NCBI RefSeq assembly: GCF_003121625.1
Contig: NZ_QDDJ01000009.1
Span: 62,001 to 126,000, forward strand
From: Ornithinimicrobium cavernae
GTDB taxonomy: Bacteria; Actinomycetota; Actinomycetes; Actinomycetales; Dermatophilaceae
DNA: 64,000 nucleotides
Reading direction: 5' to 3'
A program made the translations under genes and the position numbers. Below the pieces are notes generated by a model, which was not told where the DNA came from, made no database searches, and saw only the letters and a list, made by a program, of their open reading frames with translations. Below, one piece after another: positions 45,970 through 55,524 of this stretch (positions are counted from its first letter, which is position 1; each line of letters begins with the position of its first letter).

Positions 45970-46899
45970 TCAGACCGCGATGCGCAGCATCGAGGCGCCG
46001 GGGTAGACGGCAAAGAGGACTGTCACGGGTAGCACGAGGAACACGACCGGGACCATCATGAGGATCTCCCGCCGGCCGCCCTCCTCGATCAGCTCCTGAC
46101 GCGCCGACTCCCGGGCGTCCTGGGCCTGTGCGCGCAACACCTCTCCGAGAGGCGTCCCGCGCTCGATGGCGATCACGAGTCCGTCGACGAACCTGACGAC
46201 GGGGCCGAGACCGGTGCGCGCACCCATGCCCTGCAACGCCTCGACCATCGTTGCGCCGGTCCGTGCCTCCGCGAGGCAGATCTCGAGCTCATCCGACAGC
46301 TCGCCGCGAGACAGCCGGGAGACGCGGTCCAGCGCCTGTGGCGTGCCTTCACCCGCGGTGACCGACAGTGCCAGGAGCTCGGCGATCGCAGGGAACTCGC
46401 TCATGATCCGCCGCTCCCTCCGGACAGCCGCACGGGTGAGCAGCTGGTCCCTGAGCAGCACACCGCCCAGCACCGCCGAGAGGCTCACGACGACCAGGGC
46501 AGGGATGCTCACGCCGCGCGTCCACACCGCCACGGAGCCGACGAGGGAGACGAGGACGACGGACGCGGCTCCCCAGAGCACCTGCTGGATGCGGAACCCT
46601 TCGACGTCGGGCGGCAGGCCTGCGCGCTGGAGTCGCGACGCGACGGAGTCGGAGCCACCGAGGACGCGGTCCACGAGTCGGCCCGCCCACCTCAGTCGGC
46701 CCAGCGTCTCGCTCAGGCTCCACGGGCCGGAGGAGCCCACACCGCGAGTCACTGCCCTGTCCGGGGGCCGGTCGAGATACGGCTCGATCCGTGCAGCGAG
46801 ATTGGTCCGGCCGGGTCTGGGGACACCGACCAGGATGAGGCACAGCCCGAGTGCGAACGCGCCTGCGAGCGCACCGCCCAGGAGGAGTTGCAGGGTCAT
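45970..46899 (-). CDS. tadC: TadC-like pilus assembly membrane protein
   Basis: A 309-residue type II secretion F-domain protein, inner-membrane platform partner of TadB. It has an N-terminal helix (LLLGGALAGAFALGLCLILV), paired helices near 105-150, and the GspF domain with EFPAIAELLALSVTAGEGTPQAL and ERGTPLGEVLRAQAQDARE, ending in a hydrophobic helix VPVVFLVLPVTVLFAVYPG. It overlaps tadB by 4 bases and is followed by flp. Confidence 0.9.
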   Translation of the reverse strand: MTLQLLLGGALAGAFALGLCLILVGVPRPGRTNLAARIEPYLDRPPDRAVTRGVGSSGPWSLSETLGRLRWAGRLVDRVLGGSDSVASRLQRAGLPPDVEGFRIQQVLWGAASVVLVSLVGSVAVWTRGVSIPALVVVSLSAVLGGVLLRDQLLTRAAVRRERRIMSEFPAIAELLALSVTAGEGTPQALDRVSRLSRGELSDELEICLAEARTGATMVEALQGMGARTGLGPVVRFVDGLVIAIERGTPLGEVLRAQAQDARESARQELIEEGGRREILMMVPVVFLVLPVTVLFAVYPGASMLRIAV

Positions 46900-47762
46900 C
46901 GCAGCACCCGCTGCTCCTCGGGGAGCCTGCCGATGCGCACCATCACCTGGAAGGCGACGATGGACAGCACCGCCCCGATGATCAGGATGAGCACGCCGGT
47001 GGGCTCCCGGTAGGCCTGGAGCGCGGTGCCACGCGTGGCCATGAGCAGCAACACGATCCAGGGCGCCACCATCGCCAACCGTGCGGCATTGACGGTCCAG
47101 GACTGGCGGGCCTCCAGCTCTGCGCGGGAGCGGGCGTCCTCGCGCAGGAACGTGGACAGGGTGCGCAGAACCCTGCCCAGGTCGCTGCCTCCCACCTCCC
47201 TGGCGAGGCGGAGTGCCTCGATGAGCCGGTCGGCGACGGGGTCTGCCATCCGATCCTTCAACCGGTCCAGGGAGTCCGCGAACTGACCGCTCGCCCGGTA
47301 GTCGTGTCCGAACGCCTCGAAGGACGGTCGGAGCTCCGCCGGGCCCCGCTGCCCGAGCTGGATCAGCGCCTCGGGCAGGGCGAGTCCGGCGCGCACGCCG
47401 GAGGCAATGTGGTCGACGGCATCCGGCCAGACCTCACGCAGCCGGGAGCGCTTCCTGCGTGCCCGCGTCCGGATGACGGCCAACGGTGCCCAGCCAGCCA
47501 TGAGGGCAAAGGCGAGACTCACCGCCGGGACCCTGGTGAGGGCGAGCCCGAGAACGAACACGACGCCCGTCGCGATGAGACAGCTCACAAGGAGGCCAGG
47601 CCAGCTGACGGCGCGCACTCCCGCCAGGCGGAGGTCGTCGTCCAGCCTCACCAGGGCGGAGTGCCTGCGTCGGCGTCCGGCCTGCTCGCTCTGGGGCCAG
47701 AAGGACCACCAGATGCAGGCCAGGCCCAGGCCGAGGATCAGCCCGATGATCGCGCCGCTCAC
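46896..47762 (-). CDS. tadB: TadB-like pilus assembly membrane protein
   Basis: A 288-residue GspF-domain protein. Visible segments: IIGLILGLGLACIWWSFW, a helix pair near 60-100, VWPDAVDHIASGVRAGLALP (domain start), and C-terminal helices LAMVAPWIVLLLMATRG and ILIIGAVLSIVAFQVMV. GTG 47762 overlaps the tadA stop as GTGA; the frame upstream is an out-of-frame reading of tadA. Confidence 0.9.
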   Translation of the reverse strand: MSGAIIGLILGLGLACIWWSFWPQSEQAGRRRRHSALVRLDDDLRLAGVRAVSWPGLLVSCLIATGVVFVLGLALTRVPAVSLAFALMAGWAPLAVIRTRARRKRSRLREVWPDAVDHIASGVRAGLALPEALIQLGQRGPAELRPSFEAFGHDYRASGQFADSLDRLKDRMADPVADRLIEALRLAREVGGSDLGRVLRTLSTFLREDARSRAELEARQSWTVNAARLAMVAPWIVLLLMATRGTALQAYREPTGVLILIIGAVLSIVAFQVMVRIGRLPEEQRVLR

Positions 47763-48997
47763 GGGGCACCACCTGGCGCGAGGAGGGCCACGAGGTCGTG
47801 TCCGGCACGCTCGAACCGCTCCTGGTGCGGAGGGAACCCGTCGCCCCGCACCAGGACCCCACGCCGCGTGACGAAGATGTCTGCGACCTCGACGACCTCC
47901 GCCTCGACGCGGCCGGGCAGGCCGATGATCTCCCGGACCCGTCGGGTGCCGTCGGGGAGCAGAGCCATGTGGACGACGAGGTCGATGGAGCTGGCGACGG
48001 TGGGCACCACGAAACCGCTGGAGACGTTGGTGCCGGCCAGCAGCGGCAGCGTGCACATCTTGGTGACCGCCTCGCGCGCACTGTTGGCGTGGACCGTACA
48101 CATCCCTGGCAGGCCGCTGTTGAGGGCGATCAGCAGGTCGAGGCTCTCCTCCTGCCGCACCTCGCCGACGAGGATGCGTGAGGGGCGCATCCTCAGGGCC
48201 TCCTTGACGAGGCGTCGCAGCGGCACCTCACCGGTGCCTTCCAGACTTGCCTGGCGACACTGCAGCGCCGCCACGTCGCGCAGCGGCACCTTGAGCTCGA
48301 AGACCTCCTCGCAGGTCACCACCCGCTCGGTCGGCGGGATCGCGGCGGCCAGGCAGTTGAGCATCGTGGTCTTGCCTGCCTGCGTGCCCCCGGCCACCAG
48401 GATGTTGAGCCCGCTCTCGACCGCCGCGGACAGGAACGTCGCGGCGCGCTGCGTCAGCGATCCGAGCCGGACCAGATCGGTCAGCTCGTCGGCAGCGACC
48501 ACGAACTTGCGAATGTTCACGGCCCAGTGCCGGCGTGTGATGTCCGGGATCACGACGTGCAGGCGGGAGCCGTCAGGGAGGGCCGCGTCGACGAAGGGAC
48601 TGCTGAGGTCGACACGGCGGCCCGACGAGCGCAGCATCCGCTCGACGAGGTCGCGGACCTGCTGCTCGGTCAGCAGGGTGGGCGTCAGCTCCGAGCGACC
48701 GTGCCTGGCGACGAAGACCTTCCCGGGCTCGTTGATCCAGATCTCCTCGACGTGCGGATCGTCGAGGTACTGCTGGAGGGGCCCGAGGCCGGCCACGGAC
48801 TCGAGCAGGAGCCGACCCGCCTCGTCCGGGTCCGGGAGCGGCCGCACACCACCCCGGAGGGCGCGCTCGTCGAAGTCGGTGACGACCTCTCGCACGAGCT
48901 GGCGCAGAGCGAGATCGTCCGTGGCTGGGTCGAGACGCCGCTGCCTGATCTGCTCGCGGACCTCGTCCTCCAGTGACTGGAACGTGGTCGCCTGCAC
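47759..48997 (-). CDS. tadA: TadA/CpaF secretion ATPase
   Basis: Hexameric ATPase driving Flp pilus assembly, 412 residues. Walker A is AGGTQAGKTTMLN near residue 203, the Asp box TCEEVFELK, Walker B RILVGEVRQEESLDLL and the His box GMCTVHANSAREA are all present. The N-terminal domain has EEIWINEPGKVFV. GTG 48997 is preferred because GGGGGGAA lies about 5 bases upstream; GTG 49060 would add 21 residues. It is the first gene of the Tad operon. TadZ/Ssd, usually just upstream, is missing here. Confidence 0.93.
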   Translation of the reverse strand: MQATTFQSLEDEVREQIRQRRLDPATDDLALRQLVREVVTDFDERALRGGVRPLPDPDEAGRLLLESVAGLGPLQQYLDDPHVEEIWINEPGKVFVARHGRSELTPTLLTEQQVRDLVERMLRSSGRRVDLSSPFVDAALPDGSRLHVVIPDITRRHWAVNIRKFVVAADELTDLVRLGSLTQRAATFLSAAVESGLNILVAGGTQAGKTTMLNCLAAAIPPTERVVTCEEVFELKVPLRDVAALQCRQASLEGTGEVPLRRLVKEALRMRPSRILVGEVRQEESLDLLIALNSGLPGMCTVHANSAREAVTKMCTLPLLAGTNVSSGFVVPTVASSIDLVVHMALLPDGTRRVREIIGLPGRVEAEVVEVADIFVTRRGVLVRGDGFPPHQERFERAGHDLVALLAPGGAP

Positions 48998-49322
48998 GAG
49001 TTCCCCCCGTCGCACTCTCTCCGGCGGTGCCGGTCCGATCTGTCGGTCGGGACAGTGCACTCCCGCCGATCAGCCCTCCTCCTGGCCAGTTGGGCCCCAC
49101 ATAACCCGTCGGCCCACACCAAGGTAAACAGAGTTTGCGAAACCTTTAGACGATCAGAACGAATCCTGTGGATAACCTCCGCGCAGCCTGGGCGCTGTGC
49201 GTGTGGGAGGAGTGCGCGGACCTCCTGCGCCGACCGGCCGGGGACAGCTGACGACCCGAGACACCTGCGGGGCCTGTGGACAGCGGGGAGGACCGGTTGC
49301 GGAAACTCGGCAGGATCAACAG
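48998..49322. other. 325-base divergent region between tadA and the FHA-FtsK gene
   Basis: Holds control signals for both directions. On the minus strand TTTACC and GTTATG with a 17-base spacer (49095-49125) are a possible tadA promoter. The most AT-rich part, 49120-49175, contains a GTTT-GCG-AAAC dyad and a single exact DnaA-box-like sequence. No gene is convincing here. Confidence 0.4.
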
Positions 49323-52300
49323 GTGCAACTCCGCCTGTCCATCGTCGAGGGCCACCGCGTCCGGACCGTGAGCATCCGGTCGCCCCGCGGCCTGATCTGG
49401 CCGCGTGTCCGCCAGGTGCTCGGTCTGCCGCCCAGCAGCGGCCAGGTCGTCGAGTATGCCGGCCGCACCCTCCCCCTGCGGCCGGACACGGTCCTGGGAG
49501 AACCCCCGCTGCTCCACGGCGTCACGATCGGGCCCGGAGGACCAGCCCACCGACCGGAGCCGGCAACTGCCCCGGTCATCCTCACGGTCACCGGCGGACC
49601 GGACGCTGGCGGGACCCACCCGCTTCGACCCGCGGGTCGGGTGACGGTGGGTCGCAGTCGGTGGTGCGATCTCACGGTCGACGATCCGGCCCTGTCGCGA
49701 CACCACCTGACGCTCCGGACGACCCGGCGTGGCATCGTCGTCGACGACGGCGGATCGACGAACGGGACCCACCTCGGGGCAGACCTGCTCCTCGGGCCCA
49801 CCGTCTGGACACCGGGAGAGGCCCTGCGTGCGGGCGCCTCCACCTTCCACCTGCGGCCGGCCACCGTCAGCCTCCCGCGCGCTCGTCCCGACGGGGAGGG
49901 ACGGCTGGTGGTGACACCGCGGAGCCAGGCCCCACCCCAGCTCGCCGCGGCGTCTTTCGACACTCCCGCGAGGACCGTTCCCACGGCACCCGTGCCACCG
50001 GGAGCACTGGGGTGGCTGCTCCCCCTGGCCGTCTCCGTCCTCCTCGCACTCGTGCTCTCGATGCCGGCACTGCTGCTGTTCGGTCTGATGGCGCCGGCCA
50101 TGTCCCTGGGGAGCTACCTCGGCGAACGGCGTCGTCACCGCCGAGAGCGCACAGCAGCTGACGCGGCACACCAGCAGGCGCTGACCGCACTGCGCAGGTC
50201 GGTGCACGAGGCAGTGGATCGTGACCTCCGGCAGCGTGAGGAACGGTTGCCTGACCTGGGGCGGCTGATCGAGAACGCGCAGCAACGCGGTCCTCTGCTC
50301 TGGAGTCGGGCCATCACCCCACTGCTGTGCCGGATCGGGTTGGCCGAACAGCCCGTCGCCGTCACCGTGGACGGGGTCGTCGAGACCACCGGCCACGTGC
50401 CGGTCGAGATCGATCTGGCCCGTGGACTGTCACTGGTCGGCCCCGTCGAGGAGGCGCGCGCGGCCGCCCGGGCCGTGCTGCTCCAGGTCGCGGTCCTGCA
50501 CGGACCTTCCGAGCTCAGGATCGAGGTGGCGGGCCGGGGCGGAGACCAGCCCGAGCAGGCACGCGGGTCCCGCGCCTCGACCTGGGACTGGCTCACCTGG
50601 TTGCCGCATGCCACGGGTCCACCACGAGGTGGCGTCACCATCCGCCTCCACGACCTCACGGAGCAGACCCGGCCGACCGACGCCGTGGCAGCATCGCCCG
50701 GCGAGGCGCCTCCGGCAGATGCCGTGGGCGGGTCGACACCCCGGGCGGAGAGCAGCGCAGGCCCAACCGGGGAGGAACCGGGCGCACCCCCACCCAGGGT
50801 TGTCCCGATCACGGTGTGCGGCACCGAGGCACAGGCGCCCCAGGGCACGACAGTCGTCGACGTCCGGCGCTCCCACCTCATCGTGCGGGCCGCCTCCGGC
50901 CTCGTGAAAGGCGTCCCGGACCTGGTGTCCCATCACCGGGCCCACCGGGTGGCCCGTCTCCTGGCACCACTGACGGACGGCTCCGCCGACACGGGGGCGG
51001 GAGCGGTCCCGACCGAGGTCGACCTCGCAGCGTTGGTCCCTGTGCCGACCTCCCCGGACCAGCTCGCTGGCCGCTGGCGCCGGGAGCCACGCTCGACGGG
51101 CTTCCTCCTGGGCCAGGACGCGACCGGCCCGGTCGCCCTGGACCTGGCCCGCGACGGGCCGCACGCGCTCGTGGCGGGGACCACCGGCTCGGGCAAGTCA
51201 GAGCTGCTCCGCACCCTGGTGACCTCCCTGTCGCTGGTGAACCGCCCGGACGAGCTGATCATGGTGCTGGTCGACTACAAGGGCGGCTCGGCCTTCGCCG
51301 AGGCCGGAGCCCTTCCCCACGTGGTGGGGGTGATCACCGACCTGGACCCGCACCTGGCGGACCGCGCGCTCACCTCGCTCACCGCCGAGCTCAAGCGGCG
51401 GGAACGGGTCCTGGCGGCGGCAGGGGTGCCGGACCTCACGGCATACCAGCAGCTGTCCGGTGCCGCGCCGCTGCCGAGGCTGGTCCTCGTGATCGATGAG
51501 TTCCGCGCCCTCGCCGAGGAGCTGCCGGGCTTTCTGGACGGACTGGTCCGGATCGCGGCCCTCGGGCGCTCCCTCGGGGTCCACCTCGTGCTCGCCACCC
51601 AGCGTCCTGGGGGCGTCGTCTCGGCCGACGTCCGCGCCAACGTCAACCTGCGGATCGCCCTGCGCGTCCGGGACGGCTCCGACTCCTACGACGTCATCGA
51701 CTCCCCCGCGGCTGCTGACCTGCCGGAAGGGGTTCCGGGACGGGCCCTGATCCGCACCGGGTCGAGTGCCCCGCGCACGGTGCAGGTGGCCAGCAGCTCC
51801 TCGGCGCCCGCCTCGGGCCAGGGCGTCTCCGAGCAGATCAGCGTCGTGCCGGTCTGGGACGCCTGGGCCGAGGACGTGCACGAGACGGCTCCGACCGGCT
51901 CCACAGAGGCCGGCTCGACGCTCACCCGGGTGATCGCCGCGGCCACGGAGGCCGCCCGGCTCGTCGGCGCGGTGCCGCCGGCCTCACCCTGGCTTCCGGC
52001 CCTCCCCGATCTGATCACCCTGGCCGACCTCGGCGCTGCCGCGGAGAACCAGCTCTCGGTGCCGCTCCTGCTCACCGACCTCCCGGCGGAGCAGGAGCAA
52101 CGGGTGCAGCACTGGCGACCACTGACCGACGGGCACCTCGGTGTCGCGGGTGCCTCCCGCTCGGGCCGCAGCACGATGGTGCGCACCGTCCTGGCGGGGC
52201 TCCTGGCCCACCACCCGTCGGATGTCCATGCCTATGTCTTCGACCCGGCGGGCAGCTGTGGCCCCGTCGCCGGTGCCCCGCACGTCGGGGCTGTGCTCGC

Positions 52301-53483
52301 GGCCGCTGACGTGGCGCGCGGGTGCCGCGTCATCGATCACCTGACGGAGCTGGTGGCCTCGCGGCAGCGCGACCTGGCCCGGGCGGGCTTCACCTCCCTG
52401 GCGGAGCAACGACAGCACTCCGATGCCCCCTGGCCCCTGGTGGTCCTCGTGATCGACGGGTGGCCACGCTTTGTCGAGCTGTTCGGCGAGGTCGACCGCG
52501 GGCGGCCGCTCGAGCAGGTGCTGCAGCTCCTGCGTGAGGGGCTGGCCGTGGGGCTCGTGGCGGTGCTGACCGGCGACCGTTCGTTGTTCAGCGGCCGGGT
52601 CTCCCCACTCCTCAACCAGCTGTGGTCCCTGCGGCTCACCGACCCCTCTGACCTGCTGATGGCCGGCCTCACGAGGGCGCAGGTGCCGGTGCGTATGCCG
52701 CCGGGCCGGGTGATCCGACTGCGCGACGGCGTCGTGGGTCAGGTCGCGGTCGTGGGCCCGACGACCGACGGGGCCGCGCAGGTGGCCGCCCTGGCCGGGC
52801 TGGCGGAGCGCGTGACGTGCGACCTCCCGACCGACCGGCCCACGGGACCGGCCGTGTTCCGTCCGCTGCCCCGGGCGGTGGCTCTGGAACAGCTCCCACC
52901 CGGCGGGACCGAGGGCCTTGTCATCGGTGTCGGCGGGGACCGGGCCGAGCCGGTGGTCGTCCCGGCACCACCGGGCGGCAGCGGCGTGCTCGGCATCCTC
53001 GGACCACCCGGCAGTGGCCGCAGCACCGCGCTGCACACGCTCGCGTCGGTGGCCGGCGCCCGGGGCTGGACCGTCATCACGGTGGGTCCGCAGCACGTGC
53101 GGGACACGACGGTCCTGGGGGACGAGCTCCGGTCCGCCGGCACCGACGGCACGCTGGTCACCGTCGACGGTCTGGCGGCGGTCGCCGGCACGGCAGCCGA
53201 GGACACGCTCCTCGCCTGGCTGGACACGGCCCGCGAGGAGCAGGCGGCGCCACGGGTGCTGGCCCTCACCGGTGACACCGAGGACTTCGGCGGCTTCCGT
53301 GGGCTGGGAGCACGGGTCGCTCGCGAGCGGACGGGCCTGGTGCTCCAGCCGACGAGCCCGGCCGACGGAAGTCCGCTCGGCGTCACTGTCCCGACCGGTG
53401 ATGAGCCGCTCCCGGGCAGGGGCGTGCTGGTCCTCCGGGGCGCCTGCCGGGCGGTCCAGGTGGCGCTGCCCGAAAGTTTCTGA
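49323..53483 (+). CDS. FHA-FtsK/SpoIIIE ATPase (EccC/EssC-like), orphan
   Basis: A 1386-residue multidomain protein. Residues 1-60 resemble the small N-terminal domain of EssC (LRLSIVEGHRVRTVSI). An FHA domain follows at about 95-180 (VTVGRSRWCDLTVDDPALSRHHL, GSTNGT). Two membrane helices are at about 227-263. Three FtsK/SpoIIIE ATPase modules follow: the first has canonical GTTGSGKS near 619 and VIDEF near 723; the second (GASRSGRST near 943) and third (GPPGSGRST near 1227) have Arg in place of the Walker Lys. This is the type VII secretion motor architecture. No WXG100, EccB, EccD or mycosin gene is in the window. GTG 49323 follows AGGA by 8 bases. Confidence 0.88.
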   Translation: MQLRLSIVEGHRVRTVSIRSPRGLIWPRVRQVLGLPPSSGQVVEYAGRTLPLRPDTVLGEPPLLHGVTIGPGGPAHRPEPATAPVILTVTGGPDAGGTHPLRPAGRVTVGRSRWCDLTVDDPALSRHHLTLRTTRRGIVVDDGGSTNGTHLGADLLLGPTVWTPGEALRAGASTFHLRPATVSLPRARPDGEGRLVVTPRSQAPPQLAAASFDTPARTVPTAPVPPGALGWLLPLAVSVLLALVLSMPALLLFGLMAPAMSLGSYLGERRRHRRERTAADAAHQQALTALRRSVHEAVDRDLRQREERLPDLGRLIENAQQRGPLLWSRAITPLLCRIGLAEQPVAVTVDGVVETTGHVPVEIDLARGLSLVGPVEEARAAARAVLLQVAVLHGPSELRIEVAGRGGDQPEQARGSRASTWDWLTWLPHATGPPRGGVTIRLHDLTEQTRPTDAVAASPGEAPPADAVGGSTPRAESSAGPTGEEPGAPPPRVVPITVCGTEAQAPQGTTVVDVRRSHLIVRAASGLVKGVPDLVSHHRAHRVARLLAPLTDGSADTGAGAVPTEVDLAALVPVPTSPDQLAGRWRREPRSTGFLLGQDATGPVALDLARDGPHALVAGTTGSGKSELLRTLVTSLSLVNRPDELIMVLVDYKGGSAFAEAGALPHVVGVITDLDPHLADRALTSLTAELKRRERVLAAAGVPDLTAYQQLSGAAPLPRLVLVIDEFRALAEELPGFLDGLVRIAALGRSLGVHLVLATQRPGGVVSADVRANVNLRIALRVRDGSDSYDVIDSPAAADLPEGVPGRALIRTGSSAPRTVQVASSSSAPASGQGVSEQISVVPVWDAWAEDVHETAPTGSTEAGSTLTRVIAAATEAARLVGAVPPASPWLPALPDLITLADLGAAAENQLSVPLLLTDLPAEQEQRVQHWRPLTDGHLGVAGASRSGRSTMVRTVLAGLLAHHPSDVHAYVFDPAGSCGPVAGAPHVGAVLAAADVARGCRVIDHLTELVASRQRDLARAGFTSLAEQRQHSDAPWPLVVLVIDGWPRFVELFGEVDRGRPLEQVLQLLREGLAVGLVAVLTGDRSLFSGRVSPLLNQLWSLRLTDPSDLLMAGLTRAQVPVRMPPGRVIRLRDGVVGQVAVVGPTTDGAAQVAALAGLAERVTCDLPTDRPTGPAVFRPLPRAVALEQLPPGGTEGLVIGVGGDRAEPVVVPAPPGGSGVLGILGPPGSGRSTALHTLASVAGARGWTVITVGPQHVRDTTVLGDELRSAGTDGTLVTVDGLAAVAGTAAEDTLLAWLDTAREEQAAPRVLALTGDTEDFGGFRGLGARVARERTGLVLQPTSPADGSPLGVTVPTGDEPLPGRGVLVLRGACRAVQVALPESF

Positions 53484-53563
53484 CCGGTAACCCGTGACAA
53501 GACCGGCAGGCATGCGTTACCGTCCTCCAGATTGTGAATTTTCCGTCCATATATTGGAGAACG

Positions 53564-54337
53564 GTGACCAGCGTCGGTGTGCTTGACAAGGTGATGGCGA
53601 TCCTCGACGCCTTCGCCGACGGGTCGACCCGCCTGGACCCCGCCGCCGTCGCCACCCGCGTCGGCGTGAGCACCCCCACCGCCTACCGCCTCATGGGCGC
53701 GATGGCCCAGCACCGTCTGCTCGACGTGGACGGCCGCACCTACGGCCTGGGCAGCAAGCTGCTCGAGCTCGGCTCCCGGGCCCACCGGGGCGTGGACGTC
53801 CGCGCCGCGGCGCTCCCGCACCTGCGCCACCTGTCGACCGAGAGCGCCGAGACCGTCGAGCTGCAGATCCGCACCGGGCACCGCCGCGTACCGATCGAGA
53901 TGATCGTCGGGAGCCGCACCGTGCGGACCGCCGGTGAGCTGGGGGTCCCGCTGCCCGTGCACGTCGGCGCCAGCAGCCGGGTGCTGCTGGCCTGGCTGGA
54001 CGAGGAGCAGGCCATGCGCCTGGCCCGGGAGAGCGCCGACGAGCTGCCCGACCACCCGTGGGACCCGGAGCAGTACCTCACCCGGCTGCGGCTGGTCCGC
54101 GAGCAGGGCTGGGAGTACAGCCGCGGCGAGCGCGACCCGGAGACCTCCGCGGTGTCCGCGCCCGTGCGGGACCGCAACGGGTATGTCGTGGCCGCCGTCG
54201 TCGTCTCCTCCACCCTCACCCGCCTGGCCGACGAGGCGCACCGCACCGCGGTCATCGACCTCGTGCGCACCGCCGCCCACGCCATCTCCACAGACCTGGG
54301 ACACCACACCGACGCGCCGCTGGAGGCCACCCCGTGA
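53564..54337 (+). CDS. IclR-family transcriptional regulator
   Basis: A 257-residue IclR regulator: winged helix at about 5-65 (LDKVMAILDAFADG, AAVATRVGVSTPTAYRLMGAM) and effector domain with GAHVGAS-like VHVGASSRVLLAWL, EYSRGERDPETSAVSAPVRD and VSSTLTRL. It heads the catabolic cluster and its stop overlaps the CoA-transferase start by 3 bases, so it would be co-transcribed and probably controls the operon. GTG 53564 is supported by GGAGA 5 bases upstream. The AT-rich stretch 53531-53556 just upstream is a likely promoter/operator. Confidence 0.9.
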   Translation: MTSVGVLDKVMAILDAFADGSTRLDPAAVATRVGVSTPTAYRLMGAMAQHRLLDVDGRTYGLGSKLLELGSRAHRGVDVRAAALPHLRHLSTESAETVELQIRTGHRRVPIEMIVGSRTVRTAGELGVPLPVHVGASSRVLLAWLDEEQAMRLARESADELPDHPWDPEQYLTRLRLVREQGWEYSRGERDPETSAVSAPVRDRNGYVVAAVVVSSTLTRLADEAHRTAVIDLVRTAAHAISTDLGHHTDAPLEATP

Positions 54338-55524
54338 CCGGACCACTTCAGGGACTCAAGGTCCTCGACATCGCCACCGTCTTCGCCGGGCCGTTCGCGG
54401 CCGCCCTGCTGGGCGACATGGGCGCCGACGTGCTCAAGGTCGAGATGCCGGGGGTCGGCGACCCCCTGCGGGCCCTGGGCCCGTTCAAGGACGACACGTC
54501 ACTGACCTGGGCCGCCTCGGCCCGCAACAAGCGCAGCATGACCCTGGACCTGAAGTCCGCCGAGGGGCAGGACGTGCTGCTGCGGCTGCTGGCGGAGCAG
54601 GACGTGCTCATCGAGAACTTCCGCCCCGGCACCCTGGACCAGTGGGGCCTCCCCCTGGAGCGGCTCCGCTCGGCCAACCCGGACCTGGTCGTGGTGCGCG
54701 TCTCCGGCTACGGCCAGACCGGCCCCCACGCGGGCAAGGCCGGCTTCGGCACCCCCGCCACGGCATACAGCGGGTATGCCCACATCAACGGCTACCCGGA
54801 CCGCCCGCCCGTGCTCCCCTCGGTCTCCCTGGTCGACTACCTCACCGGCATGTATGCCGCGATGGGCGCCCTGGCAGCGATCTACCAGCTGCGGGTCTCC
54901 GACGGCCCCGCCGAGGAGGTCGACGTCGCGCTGTACGAGTCGATCTTCCGGATGCTCGAGGTCGTGGTGGCCGAGTACGACGTGCTGGGCACCGTCCGCG
55001 AGCGCACCGGCAACGAGCTGGCCGCCTCCTCCCCCGCCGGCATCTACCAGTCCTCGGACGGTCACTGGATCGTCATCGTCACCAGCACCGAGCGCACCTT
55101 CGCGCGACTGGCCAGGGCGATGGACCGTGAGGACCTACTCACCGACCCCCGCTACTCCACCAACCGGGAGCGGCTGGCCCGGCGCACGGAGATGAACCAG
55201 ATCGTGTCCGACTGGGTCGGCGCCCGCACCCGGGCCGAGGTGGAGCAGCAGCTGGACGACATGGCGGTCCCCCAGTCCCCCGTCTACAGCGCCGCGGACA
55301 TCTTCGCCGACGAGCACTACGCCGCCCGGGGAATGCTCGTCGAGGTCGCCCACCCCACGCTCGGCACGGTCACGCTGCCGGGCGTCGTCCCCAAGTTCAG
55401 CACCAACCCCGGCTCGATCCGCAACGCGGGCCCGCTCATGGGCGAGCACACCACCGAGGTCCTCTCCGGCCTCGGCTACACCACCGAACAGATCGCCGAG
55501 ATGCAGGACAAGGGAGTCATCTGA
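54334..55524 (+). CDS. Class III (CaiB/BaiF) CoA-transferase
   Basis: A 396-residue family III CoA-transferase. Markers: LKVLDIATVFAGPFAAALLG, DMGADVLKVEMPG, RNKRSMTLDLKS, IENFRPGTLDQWG, and Asp168 in LVDYLTGMYAAMGAL, placed like the catalytic Asp of formyl-CoA transferase. It starts by overlapping the iclR stop and ends with a one-base overlap with the lyase gene. Given its partners I predict transfer of CoA from succinyl-CoA (or acetyl-CoA) to citramalate or a related C5 dicarboxylate, like succinyl-CoA:D-citramalate CoA-transferase of Chloroflexus. Substrate is inference. Confidence 0.9.
   Translation: MTGPLQGLKVLDIATVFAGPFAAALLGDMGADVLKVEMPGVGDPLRALGPFKDDTSLTWAASARNKRSMTLDLKSAEGQDVLLRLLAEQDVLIENFRPGTLDQWGLPLERLRSANPDLVVVRVSGYGQTGPHAGKAGFGTPATAYSGYAHINGYPDRPPVLPSVSLVDYLTGMYAAMGALAAIYQLRVSDGPAEEVDVALYESIFRMLEVVVAEYDVLGTVRERTGNELAASSPAGIYQSSDGHWIVIVTSTERTFARLARAMDREDLLTDPRYSTNRERLARRTEMNQIVSDWVGARTRAEVEQQLDDMAVPQSPVYSAADIFADEHYAARGMLVEVAHPTLGTVTLPGVVPKFSTNPGSIRNAGPLMGEHTTEVLSGLGYTTEQIAEMQDKGVI

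Noticed and set aside
49167-49175. Exact DnaA-box-like sequence (TTATCCACA on the minus strand) in the tadA-FtsK intergenic region
   Set aside because: A single box with no cluster, no dnaA/dnaN and no AT-rich unwinding region; not evidence for an origin.
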